Origin: a virus
DNA length: 64,000 nucleotides
IMG/VR virus record: IMGVR_UViG_3300042311_001316
Span: 1-64,000 of that record
Direction: 5' to 3' (one strand)
Positions within the stretch are counted from its first letter, which is position 1. Every line of letters begins with the position of its first letter. The notes beneath the pieces are model-generated. The model saw only the letters and a list, made by a program, of their open reading frames with translations, made no database searches and had not been told where the DNA came from. The position numbers were made by a program, and so were the translations under genes. This document shows positions 25,476-33,788 of the stretch, piece after piece.

Positions 25476-25763
25476 TTATTCCTGTAATAAAAATAAAATT
25501 TCTTCTGTTTTGTTTGTAAATTTTAAATAAAAATATTCTTTTATTATTTTATTATTTTGAAAAACAATCTCAAGAAAAATATTTTCCAAATCAATAAATT
25601 TATTATTTTTTATTTTGTTTAAAATTTGTTCAGTTACTAAAATTTTAAGATATTCATCTTCATTTTTCATTTCATATTTTGGTTTAATTTGTGTATGTAA
25701 TCTATGTGAATAAAAATTCATCATATGATAATAAGTTTCAACTATTGTATAGAAATCTGTCAT
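25476..25763 (-). CDS. Small tail-motif protein, 95 aa
   Basis: Helical start (FYTIVETYYHMMNFYSHRLH) and tail YLKFTNKTEEILFLLQE. No good ribosome binding site is at the usual distance. First of a three-gene set of tail-motif proteins on the minus strand. Confidence 0.7.
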   Translation of the reverse strand: MTDFYTIVETYYHMMNFYSHRLHTQIKPKYEMKNEDEYLKILVTEQILNKIKNNKFIDLENIFLEIVFQNNKIIKEYFYLKFTNKTEEILFLLQE

Positions 25764-25773
25764 TAATTATTGT

Positions 25774-27120
25774 TTAAAATCCTTTTAATTCTTTAAAAAT
25801 TTCTTGATAATCAGTATTTCTTGTTTTATCCAATAAATTTAACCATTCTTTTGTTTGCTCAAATCGATTAATATCTTCACTTAAACAATGTTTTAAAATA
25901 CCTTCTAATCGAACAATTCCATGTGAATTATTGCGCCAAGTTTCATAATCTATATTAGGTGCAATTAATTTATGTAATTTCTCAATTTCTACTATATCTT
26001 TTTTGTATTTCTCAGTCAATAATTGTTTTATTTCTTTTGGTAAAACTCTTACATCTAATTGGGGCGGATGATAAACAAAATGAGTATTAATCATACCAGC
26101 CGAATTGGGCCATGAATTTATTTTTTTAAAATTTTGATTAGCTTTCCAAATTATAAAATCAGGCAAAGACCAAATATTCAATAATTGAACTGCACAAGCA
26201 ATTGTAACTTCTACATTATTTGGAGAATTATCTAATACATGTAAATTTTTTACTATATTTTCAAATTTACTTGGAAAACGAATATAGTCATTTCTTTCAA
26301 AAATATCATCAACACTTGCATGAAAAATTACTTTTTTAAATTTACTCCAAACAGAAAACAACCAATCAGGAATAACAGTAATATTTGAATTATATCGTAA
26401 TTCAATATTTTTAGCAAATTCTGTTTCGGATATTTCTTTAATTAATCTTTCATGATGTGGCATAATTAATGGTTCACCACCAGCAAAATAAAGTTGTAAA
26501 ATGTTTGGTAATTGATTGAAAAATTCATGCCAAAATTTTTCATTTTTAAACCAATTATAACTTGATCCATGTGTTTGGCCTTTTTCGTTCCAATCACGAT
26601 GTTTTTTTAATTCAGGATTTTCAATTTGAGGAAAGATTTTTTTCCAATCAGAAATCCAACCAGTAGAATCATGTGGTGAACACATAACACAAGCTAAATT
26701 ACAATTATTTCCCATACGAAAATCAATATATTTTAAATTTGGAATGATTGAACCATCTTCTTTGGTATTTTCAATTAATTCTTTAACGTCAACAATTTTT
26801 TCCCATTTTTTTGTTTCCCAAATTCTTTTACTTATATGAGAATTATTTTCTTCAACAAAACATTTTGTACACGAAGCTGGTATTTCATCATTTAACATTT
26901 TTTTTCTAATATTTTTCATATATTCATTGTTGACGGCTTCATTTAACGTGGTAGTATGAAAGTTCGCAGGTAAACCTTGATCGGTTCTTAAAACTCCTAT
27001 ACCGCTTTCTGGTGCTTGGATATTTGCACCTGATGCGTTAGCTGTACAACAAACACGCATTTCTCCATTTGGTCGGGTTGAAAGATGTATCCAAGGTAAT
27101 ATACAAAAAGTTTTACTCAT
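25774..27120 (-). CDS. Twitch-type radical SAM protein, 448 aa
   Basis: The N-terminus CILPWIHLSTRPNGEMRVCC and CTKC at about residue 90 form a cysteine-rich twitch/SPASM-like region. The radical SAM motif CNLACVMC lies near residue 139 and GGEPLIMPHH near 222. The ATG has no ribosome binding site but has CTTAAATA 5 nt upstream (leaderless late pattern). It is of the same type as the four radical SAM proteins of the 47.8-53.8 kb island, though 20 kb away. Substrate unknown. Confidence 0.9.
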   Translation of the reverse strand: MSKTFCILPWIHLSTRPNGEMRVCCTANASGANIQAPESGIGVLRTDQGLPANFHTTTLNEAVNNEYMKNIRKKMLNDEIPASCTKCFVEENNSHISKRIWETKKWEKIVDVKELIENTKEDGSIIPNLKYIDFRMGNNCNLACVMCSPHDSTGWISDWKKIFPQIENPELKKHRDWNEKGQTHGSSYNWFKNEKFWHEFFNQLPNILQLYFAGGEPLIMPHHERLIKEISETEFAKNIELRYNSNITVIPDWLFSVWSKFKKVIFHASVDDIFERNDYIRFPSKFENIVKNLHVLDNSPNNVEVTIACAVQLLNIWSLPDFIIWKANQNFKKINSWPNSAGMINTHFVYHPPQLDVRVLPKEIKQLLTEKYKKDIVEIEKLHKLIAPNIDYETWRNNSHGIVRLEGILKHCLSEDINRFEQTKEWLNLLDKTRNTDYQEIFKELKGF

Positions 27121-27133
27121 AGAATTATTTAAG
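27121..27133 (-). promoter_or_regulatory. Late-type box for the radical SAM gene
   Basis: Minus strand: CTTAAATA, ATTCT, ATG. Confidence 0.65.
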
Positions 27134-27147
27134 AAAGGAATTTATTA

Positions 27148-27726
27148 ATGAATTTAATTGATTTAATGATTAAAGAAAATAATACTGTTTATTTGCCTAA
27201 CAATATTAAAGATGAAATTCTAAAAATATATGATAATATTCAAAATAAATATAGTCAATATTTTAATATCAAATTATATTTTTCATCATACGGTAATAAC
27301 TTTAATATTTTATCATATAATGAGAATAAAATCAATATTGATCATACTGTTGTAAACACACAAAAAATGGGAGATTTAAAATTAACTTTTTCTCTTAAAA
27401 ATAATGTTTACGTTATGGATTCTCATTTTACAACTTTAGCAGATTTACAAGAATATAATTTAGACATAAATCCCAATATTAAAGACGTATTAGGTAATAA
27501 TGTTACAAATAATGATCATGTATTGGTTTGTGGTGAAGACAATCATCCATTACGTGGTCCTAAAAAATGTAATATTTTAAGTAATAAATGGTTTCATTAT
27601 TCAACATTTAATTCTTATATATTTTTAAGTCATGATAATAATGATTTTCAATTTATTTATAATCCTGATTTACGAGTTATTCTATTAGATAATACACAAG
27701 TTACATTACATTTATTAAGGAATTAA
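27148..27726 (+). CDS. Tail-motif protein with SH3-like segment, 192 aa
   Basis: Not recognised. It contains DVLGNNVTNNDHVLV, a D-x-x-GN-x-V-x-x-x-D-x-V pattern also seen at 29993 and 41243 and reminiscent of an SH3/KOW turn. It ends DNTQVTLHLLRN, the shared tail. AAAGGA site. Confidence 0.75.
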   Translation: MNLIDLMIKENNTVYLPNNIKDEILKIYDNIQNKYSQYFNIKLYFSSYGNNFNILSYNENKINIDHTVVNTQKMGDLKLTFSLKNNVYVMDSHFTTLADLQEYNLDINPNIKDVLGNNVTNNDHVLVCGEDNHPLRGPKKCNILSNKWFHYSTFNSYIFLSHDNNDFQFIYNPDLRVILLDNTQVTLHLLRN

Positions 27727-27729
27727 AAA

Positions 27730-28059
27730 ATGGATTTTAATAACATAATTGAAAAATACAATTTACAAGAAATATTTGAAAATAAAAACATTTTTATTTT
27801 GGATGTTAATATATCTAGTGGCATAGTTGAAATGTATCCAGCAATTAATTATAAAAATGTAGCAGAAAAATATTATAATTTAAATTTAAATGATTTGCAT
27901 TGGACTTGGAATAATTTTACATCATTCAAACTGGCTTTAAATCATGTTTTATCTATAATTAGACAAGATAACGCTGATAATATATTGAAATATAAAGATA
28001 AAATAAAAATTTATAAAATACCTTCTTCTGATAGATATTTTCCATGTTATAAAAAATAA
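27730..28059 (+). pseudogene. Tail-motif gene split by the IS607 element (5' part)
   Basis: The ORF as it stands runs into the element and stops at 28059. Up to Pro105 it is homologous to the gene at 30605 (I-x-EKY-x-L-x-x-x-F, then RYFP). The lost end is found beyond the element at 29936-29988. Joining 27730-28045 to 29936-29988 gives an unbroken 122-aa protein ending ELNDTEYVLWLLEQE, matching its paralogue's ELNDTEYVLYLLSKN. Confidence 0.88.
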
Positions 28060-28130
28060 TAATATTATTCATAATTATTAAATTTTTTTATTAAGATAAA
28101 TGTTTTAAAACATTTACTTTAATGGGCTGA
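28046..28130 (-). ncRNA. Expected position of the TnpB guide (omega) RNA
   Basis: By analogy with known TnpB systems, an RNA from the 3' end of tnpB to the element end, with the flank (from 28045 downward) as guide. Only the position supports this. The AT-rich end can form small hairpins. Confidence 0.35.
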
Positions 28131-29269
28131 AACAAACAACCTTTATCAGATCGAATATCAGGTAAATTTACTTTCAATCCATTTCTGATTACAAATTTTT
28201 TCATTATATTTGCTGCTGAATTAACATCTGCATTAATTACTTTACCTAATGAACTTTGAAATAAACCAGTTTTTATTCGTTGGCCCAAATAAATATCATG
28301 TTTTTGTATTAATTCATTTGCTAAATAATCACATTTTGATGTGTAACTTTCTTCGATTAATTCTATTTTAATGCCAGCTAAATCAGCTTTGTATTTTATT
28401 TTATCAATTAATTGTTTATAAGGCATAGAGCAAAAAAAGAAATTGTTTTTCTTACCCATACGTGATTGGTTCTGCCAATCATCATTATACCCAATAACAA
28501 TAGTTGCTATTTTATTTGTTATGCAATGATTAATTATATCACGAGAAACTTTATGAATATAATCATTTATTTTAGCAGTTTTTTTCATAGAAAATTTCTT
28601 TTTGTTTTTCTTATTTTTTATTTGTTTGGAATAAAAATGTGAAAAACTTTTTATAATTTTACCAGAATAAAGTCTTGGATTATTATTTGTATTAGAAACC
28701 AATGTAACTAATTTATTAACTCCTAAATCAATTGAACATAAATTAGTTGGATTTAAAATTGGATTAGTTATATTAGCCTCATAAACAATAATAATTTTAT
28801 AAATGTTTTTAGTAATATGTTTTATTTTAATTTGATTAAATTTGTTATTAAAAATTTGTGGTATTTTAATAATGTCATCTTTTGTGAAATAAATTTCATT
28901 GTTTTTTATCGTAGAACATTGATTAGTAAAAGTTAATGTCATTAATTTATTTGTAATTTGTGGTGGATTGGGTTTTCCTTTTAATAAATTTGAATTATTA
29001 TACAACCAATTTAATTGTTTATAACTTTTAAATGATTTTTCAACTAATTTTAATGTTTGTTGAGCAGCTTGTGCTTTTATTGAATTTTTATAAAATATAG
29101 AATTTTTAAAATGTTCATAAAGATCATTATAACTTGGATATTTTTTATTAATTATAAAGAAATTATTAGAAAAAGCCACAGCCTCGTTCCAAAGATTGGT
29201 ATTTGCTTTCAACCAATTAAAAATTAAATTATTTTTGTCTTTATAAATGAAATCATAAGTTAATTGCAT
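28091..29269 (-). CDS. tnpB: TnpB RNA-guided nuclease of the IS607 element, 392 aa
   Basis: RuvC-I is LCSIDLGVNKL near residue 177. RuvC-III is INADVNSAANI near residue 368. The usual RuvC-II glutamate (E-D-L) is replaced by VIGYNDDW. An alternative glutamate lies in IEESYTSK, as known for the IGxN-type and Fanzor-like subgroup. The zinc-finger cysteines are missing, which is normal in that subgroup. The ATG at 29269 was chosen over the TTG before it. It overlaps tnpA by 17 nt. Confidence 0.92.
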   Translation of the reverse strand: MQLTYDFIYKDKNNLIFNWLKANTNLWNEAVAFSNNFFIINKKYPSYNDLYEHFKNSIFYKNSIKAQAAQQTLKLVEKSFKSYKQLNWLYNNSNLLKGKPNPPQITNKLMTLTFTNQCSTIKNNEIYFTKDDIIKIPQIFNNKFNQIKIKHITKNIYKIIIVYEANITNPILNPTNLCSIDLGVNKLVTLVSNTNNNPRLYSGKIIKSFSHFYSKQIKNKKNKKKFSMKKTAKINDYIHKVSRDIINHCITNKIATIVIGYNDDWQNQSRMGKKNNFFFCSMPYKQLIDKIKYKADLAGIKIELIEESYTSKCDYLANELIQKHDIYLGQRIKTGLFQSSLGKVINADVNSAANIMKKFVIRNGLKVNLPDIRSDKGCLFQPIKVNVLKHLS

Positions 29270-29864
29270 TTTCAAGTTCCAAATCTTTTTTAACTAATTC
29301 TAATTTTTTCTTTCTTCTTTGACTATAAACTTTCATCGAAAAAGTATGTAAAATCGATATAATTTCATTTAATAATTCTTGTTCGAGTGTTTGTGAATTT
29401 TCAGAATTATTTACAATAATAATTTTAGTACCAAAATTTTTAAATAATTCTTCTAATGTTTTGAAATTTAATCTTGCCAAACGATCTTTATAACTAATTA
29501 TAACTTTATCTACTTCATAATTAATAACTTGATTTATTAATTCATTAAGTCCTTTACGATCAATTGTCATACCACTTTCAATATCGGATATTTCTTGTTT
29601 TATTTGAATACCTGAATTTATTGCAAAATTTCTTAATGCATTTAGTTGGTTTTCTAAATCTTTCTTTTGTTTTTGTGTACTAACTCGCGCATAAATCACC
29701 GAACCACGTTTATTTGTTTGCCCTAATAAAGCATAAACGTCATTTTCATCATAATCATAAAGTTTATTCGGTAATTGTTTAATTTTTATCTTGTTTTGTT
29801 TGACATAATTTGATAATGTAACTCTATGAATACGTAAAATTTTTAATACTTCTTTTGCTTTCAT
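29253..29864 (-). CDS. tnpA: TnpA serine recombinase of the IS607 element, 203 aa
   Basis: N-terminal MerR-like helix-turn-helix (MKAKEVLKILRIHRVTLSNYV). The serine recombinase domain has IYARVST with the catalytic Ser and ISYKDRLARL with the conserved Arg residues. I start it at the ATG 29864. GTTAAATA lies 5 nt upstream without a ribosome binding site. Confidence 0.93.
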   Translation of the reverse strand: MKAKEVLKILRIHRVTLSNYVKQNKIKIKQLPNKLYDYDENDVYALLGQTNKRGSVIYARVSTQKQKKDLENQLNALRNFAINSGIQIKQEISDIESGMTIDRKGLNELINQVINYEVDKVIISYKDRLARLNFKTLEELFKNFGTKIIIVNNSENSQTLEQELLNEIISILHTFSMKVYSQRRKKKLELVKKDLELENAINL

Positions 29865-29935
29865 AAATATATTTAACAAAATTAAATATAATACATTTAA
29901 TATTAATTAATAAATTTAATTTATTAAAACATCAT

Positions 29936-29988
29936 ATATTGAATTAAATGATACTGAATACGTTTTATGGTTATTAGAACAGGAATAA
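29936..29988 (+). pseudogene. 3' remnant of the IS-split tail-motif gene
   Basis: Encodes YIELNDTEYVLWLLEQE and a stop. It is in frame with 27730-28045 once the element is removed. Confidence 0.88.
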
Positions 29989-29992
29989 TTAA

Positions 29993-30589
29993 ATGACAGA
30001 ATTAAATAATTTATTAGTTTTAAAAGAATATGACATAGACGGTTTTACTATTAAAACTATTTGTTTTGTAGAAGAATATTATAAAAGATTAGAAAATATT
30101 GTTAATAACAATCAAGCTTTAAACAAATTAATTGAATGTTTTGATGTATCATTAATTATTGATGAAACACATAATACTAAATTTTTTAAAATTAAAAATT
30201 TAAAAACTCTTAATAATAAACCTTATTTAATCCAAAATTATAAAGAGTTTAGATCAACTGATTTAGAAAAAATTGATAATGTTAAAATAGAATTTACTAA
30301 TGGTATTTCTTTTTCAACTTTTGAAGAACTAGAAAATATTAAATTAGAAAATTATTTTAAGTCTTTTGTTGATGTAATTGGTAATAGAATTAATCCAGGT
30401 GATTCTATAATTGTTTTTAAAGATGATTATTGTTTTGTAAGCAGTTTTTGGTTTATCATTGAAAATGAAGATGAAACCAAATATTTCATTAAAGATAATA
30501 ATGATAATGAATATTATTGGTTTACCGATTATATTCCTATTATGAAAATATCAAATACCGATGCAACTCTATTTATGTTACAAAATTAA
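29993..30589 (+). CDS. Tail-motif protein with SH3-like segment, 198 aa
   Basis: Contains DVIGNRINPGDSIIVF, the same pattern as 27148 and 41243, and ends NTDATLFMLQN. AGGAA site 4 nt after the split gene. Function unknown. Confidence 0.75.
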   Translation: MTELNNLLVLKEYDIDGFTIKTICFVEEYYKRLENIVNNNQALNKLIECFDVSLIIDETHNTKFFKIKNLKTLNNKPYLIQNYKEFRSTDLEKIDNVKIEFTNGISFSTFEELENIKLENYFKSFVDVIGNRINPGDSIIVFKDDYCFVSSFWFIIENEDETKYFIKDNNDNEYYWFTDYIPIMKISNTDATLFMLQN

Positions 30590-30604
30590 ATGGAGAAAAA
30601 ACAA

Positions 30605-30988
30605 ATGCTGATTGAAAAAATAATCAAAAAATATAAATTAGAATATTTATTTAATAATCCAAATATATATTTTTTAGATATTGATGATATTCTTAATAGT
30701 GATATTATTCTTTTTACTGGTAATGATTATAAAAATTTTATAATTAAAAACGGTATTTATGATTATAATGATTTAAATTTTGCGTGGACCAATCAAAAGA
30801 AAGACGAAAAGTCAAAATTAAATCAAATAGAAGATTGTTTAATTGATCAAAATACTCATTATTTACTTAATTACAAACATAGGATAAAAATACATAGTTT
30901 TAATCTTACATCTAGACCTTATTTTTTTCTACCATATATTGAATTAAATGATACTGAATACGTTTTATATTTATTAAGTAAAAATTAA
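30605..30988 (+). CDS. Tail-motif protein, intact paralogue of the IS-split gene, 127 aa
   Basis: I prefer ATG 30605 (GGAG 9 nt upstream, aligned with the paralogue) over ATG 30590. IEKIIKKYKLEYLF opening, then FFLPYIELNDTEYVLYLLSKN. It serves as the empty-site reference for the IS607 insertion. Confidence 0.78.
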   Translation: MLIEKIIKKYKLEYLFNNPNIYFLDIDDILNSDIILFTGNDYKNFIIKNGIYDYNDLNFAWTNQKKDEKSKLNQIEDCLIDQNTHYLLNYKHRIKIHSFNLTSRPYFFLPYIELNDTEYVLYLLSKN

Positions 30989-31824
30989 CATAAATTTTCC
31001 ATTTTTCTAGTTAAAGTTCCAGAAATTGCTTGTAATTCTGGTGATAAATTAATTTGTTCTATTTTGTATCCAACATCTCTGCCATAAAATAAATTTGTCA
31101 TATTGGGAATTTGTAAAATACCATACTTACCTGCATATGATTCCATAAATTGGTGCATTCGTTTTGCTACATCTTCAAATCTAATCGGGTCTTTTTCTGT
31201 TGTTTGATACGTATCTCTTACTAAGAAAATAACCTGTAAACCGCGATTAAACGCCTCTACAGCTATGCTCTTATGTGCTTCGTGAAATCCTTGGTAACGC
31301 CCTGGTAAAGCTACTGTAGGGGCTTTAAAATCGAATTTTGATTGTTTAATTTGGTTACTTTCAATTAAATCTAAAATTTCTTTTGACCAAACGTTTGCAT
31401 CAAAAGTATCATCGGTAATTAAATCAACTTTTTTAGGATTTTCCCAAATTTTAGTTGTATCTGTAAAATTTCTGGTTGGTTTTCTATTTGCCCAAACAGA
31501 AATAGTTGGGTTAAATAAATTTCTTGTTTCAATTAACGGGCAAACAAAATCACAAACAACATGATTGCCTGATTGATTAACTTTATCAGCTAAAAAACTC
31601 ATTCGTTTAGCTTGTTCAAAACGATCTTCTAAAGAAAATTTTAAATCTTTATTAACATTTTCTCTTAATTCATCACCATTAAATGAAATAATATTAAGAT
31701 GTTTTTGTAATTCATTTGATAATGTTGTTTTTCCACTTCCAGGCAAACCAAAAATCAATATTTTTTCTGGTTTAATTTCGATTGAAGGATGATGAAAGTA
31801 TTTTAAGTTTTGATTCCACTGCAT
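30985..31824 (-). CDS. APS kinase (CysC-like) fused to a nucleotidyltransferase domain, 279 aa
   Basis: Residues 20-130: P-loop ILIFGLPGSGKTTLSNEL, FNGDELREN and R-x-x-x-A-KRMSFLAD, as in adenylylsulfate kinase. Residues 165-279: a nucleotidyltransferase fold with LPGRYQGFHEAHKSI in the place of HxGH, and AISGTLTRK in the place of IS-x-T-x-x-R. ATP sulfurylase belongs to this second superfamily, so the protein has the layout of a small PAPS synthetase. That would supply PAPS for the sulfotransferase-like proteins at 51105 and 58347 (inference). Confidence 0.8.
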   Translation of the reverse strand: MQWNQNLKYFHHPSIEIKPEKILIFGLPGSGKTTLSNELQKHLNIISFNGDELRENVNKDLKFSLEDRFEQAKRMSFLADKVNQSGNHVVCDFVCPLIETRNLFNPTISVWANRKPTRNFTDTTKIWENPKKVDLITDDTFDANVWSKEILDLIESNQIKQSKFDFKAPTVALPGRYQGFHEAHKSIAVEAFNRGLQVIFLVRDTYQTTEKDPIRFEDVAKRMHQFMESYAGKYGILQIPNMTNLFYGRDVGYKIEQINLSPELQAISGTLTRKMENLC

Positions 31825-31845
31825 TTTATTTCTTTCTAAAAAATT

Positions 31846-32349
31846 TTATTCTAAATCTAATGAATAGTCATGTAAATTATATTTTAATTTATATAAATCT
31901 TCTAAGGGAGCAACAATTTGATAAGTATCTTCACAAATAAGGTCAATTTGCAAATCTTTATACAATTCATTTGTTTTTGCTAGATATTTTTTATCTATTA
32001 TTAAATATACTGTTTTATCTTGATTTACAACAAAGCGAATATTTCTTATATCGTGCAGATAATTAACTTTAAAATCTTTATTAATAGTGTTAATAAATTG
32101 TTTTCTATCTTCTTTAGTTAAAAACCAAAAACAAAAAGAAAAACCGCCGCCTAGATATGGCGTATTATTAAATGCCATTTGTTTAACGCTTTCATATGCG
32201 GAATTTACTTGTATTTTTATATCAGTATTTTCTATAAAATTGCAAATATTTTGCCACCATAAAAAATGTTCTTTTTCATAAAATGAGGGTCTTCCAATAT
32301 CTATTGTAAACATATTTTCTTTTTGTTCGGTTGTAAATTCGTATTTCAT
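31846..32349 (-). CDS. Hypothetical protein, 167 aa
   Basis: Not recognised. Alternating helices and strands, a GGGFSFCFWF core and an acidic C-terminus. AGAAAGAAA site. Confidence 0.72.
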   Translation of the reverse strand: MKYEFTTEQKENMFTIDIGRPSFYEKEHFLWWQNICNFIENTDIKIQVNSAYESVKQMAFNNTPYLGGGFSFCFWFLTKEDRKQFINTINKDFKVNYLHDIRNIRFVVNQDKTVYLIIDKKYLAKTNELYKDLQIDLICEDTYQIVAPLEDLYKLKYNLHDYSLDLE

Positions 32350-32362
32350 TTTTTATTTCTTT

Positions 32363-32917
32363 CTAAGGTAATTTTTTTCCTACAACATAAAACCATCTTT
32401 GGATTTTATCGTGACTAATATCTTTTTCAGGCAATGTTATTATAGAACCATCTAATCCTTTAGTGCCTATTTGATTAAAATCATAAACTGCCATAGTTTT
32501 CTTGTCAAAAATTTTCGCAGGATATTTAGTAATTAATTTTTTCCATATACGTTCTGATTCAATTGTTAAACTGTAATCATTATACAACATCCAATTTTTA
32601 CTGATTAAATAATCGTAAAAGAAACTACCAATTCCATTTTTTCGATAATTTGGATCGACGTGGACGTTTCTTACTTGAGCTAATCCCGGCGTGGTATAAT
32701 CAAATTCAAAACCAGCAATCATATCGTCACCATCAAATAAAATATATGTATGATTCAATGATGGGTCGGTGAATTCATAAAGTTCATAATTTTTGTTATT
32801 AATTTTTACTTTTTGAATAAAATTGAGATTTTGTTTTACATATTCATTTGGTAAGCCACCGTCAAAAATAAACATATAATATTCTTTTAAAAAAACCCAT
32901 TGTTTTATTTCTCTCAT
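32363..32917 (-). CDS. GNAT-family acetyltransferase, 184 aa
   Basis: VRNVHVDPNYRKNGIGSFFYDYLI (residues ~75-98) is the acetyl-CoA-binding motif A, with R-x-x-G-I-G in the place of Q/R-x-x-G-x-G/A. The target is unknown. It overlaps the next upstream gene by 4 nt. Confidence 0.85.
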   Translation of the reverse strand: MREIKQWVFLKEYYMFIFDGGLPNEYVKQNLNFIQKVKINNKNYELYEFTDPSLNHTYILFDGDDMIAGFEFDYTTPGLAQVRNVHVDPNYRKNGIGSFFYDYLISKNWMLYNDYSLTIESERIWKKLITKYPAKIFDKKTMAVYDFNQIGTKGLDGSIITLPEKDISHDKIQRWFYVVGKKLP

Positions 32918-33348
32918 TTATTTCGCTCCATAAATCTAAAAATATTTGTATCCGGTCTTATAAAACTACTATAATATAAATTATATTTTGGTTTTAATAT
33001 AATGTTTTCTTTATTAATGAAAAAAGTTAAATTATTATTAATTTTATAATATGGAAATATTCTCATTATTTCATTTTTATTTAAAATTGCCTTTTTAAAT
33101 TGATAAAATAATCGAAAATATATAATATACGCTTGATAGAAACAACTATTAAAACTTAAATCATTTTCATAAATAATTAATTTATTATACTTAAATTTCA
33201 TTTTTAATATTAGTTTATCTTTTTTATAAAAACAGTATTCTTCATTTTCATAATATAAAGTTAACTTTTTATAAGGTACATCAAATTTTTTCTTATTTAA
33301 AAAAGAATTTTTATTTTCTGGAATTTTAAAATTTTTTAGATTACTCAA
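32914..33348 (-). CDS. Hypothetical protein, 144 aa (tandem paralogue 1)
   Basis: Very close to its neighbour at 33366: shared FLNKKKF, EEYCFYKK-x-KLILKMKFKYNKLI and ENDLSF-x-x-CFYQAY. It starts with TTG, supported by GAGGG 8 nt upstream and by alignment with MSNL of the paralogue. Function unknown. Confidence 0.75.
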   Translation of the reverse strand: MSNLKNFKIPENKNSFLNKKKFDVPYKKLTLYYENEEYCFYKKDKLILKMKFKYNKLIIYENDLSFNSCFYQAYIIYFRLFYQFKKAILNKNEIMRIFPYYKINNNLTFFINKENIILKPKYNLYYSSFIRPDTNIFRFMERNK

Positions 33349-33365
33349 TTTAATACCCTCAATAA

Positions 33366-33788
33366 CTAATTAATAATAAGAAAAATATGCATATTTGGTC
33401 CGAAAAATTTAGAATATTCTCTTGTAAATTTCGCTTTTATATTAATCTTATTATTTTTGATAATATAATTGGTATTTATTTTATAATGGGGATAAATTCT
33501 CATTATTTCGTTTTTATTTAAAATTGTTTTTTTAAATTGGTAAAATAATCTAACATAAATTACATATGCTTGATAAAAACAAAGATTAAAACTTAAATCA
33601 TTTTCGTAAACAATTAATTTATTATACTTAAATTTCATTTTTAATATTAATTTATTTTTCTTATAAAAACAATATTCTTCATTATTATAATGTAAAATTA
33701 AACCACGATAATCAATAGTAAATTTTTTCTTATTTAAAAAAGGGTGATTGGGTGGATGAGGTAAACCAAAATGCCGTAAATTACTCAT
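33366..33788 (-). CDS. Hypothetical protein, 140 aa (tandem paralogue 2)
   Basis: ATG start with GGAGAATT site. Basic and aromatic, about 60% alike to 32914 by eye over the middle, while the C-terminal 30 residues diverge. It follows the gp15-like gene with a 4-nt overlap. Confidence 0.75.
   Translation of the reverse strand: MSNLRHFGLPHPPNHPFLNKKKFTIDYRGLILHYNNEEYCFYKKNKLILKMKFKYNKLIVYENDLSFNLCFYQAYVIYVRLFYQFKKTILNKNEIMRIYPHYKINTNYIIKNNKINIKAKFTREYSKFFGPNMHIFLIIN

Larger units (their letters stand above)
28046..29935 (-). mobile_element. IS607-family insertion sequence
   Basis: About 1.89 kb with tnpA (serine recombinase) and tnpB. The boundaries are set by comparison with the intact paralogue at 30605. 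CAT occurs at both junctions (28043-28045 and 29933-29935), leaving a 3-nt ambiguity. There is no target duplication, as expected for IS607. Confidence 0.88.
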
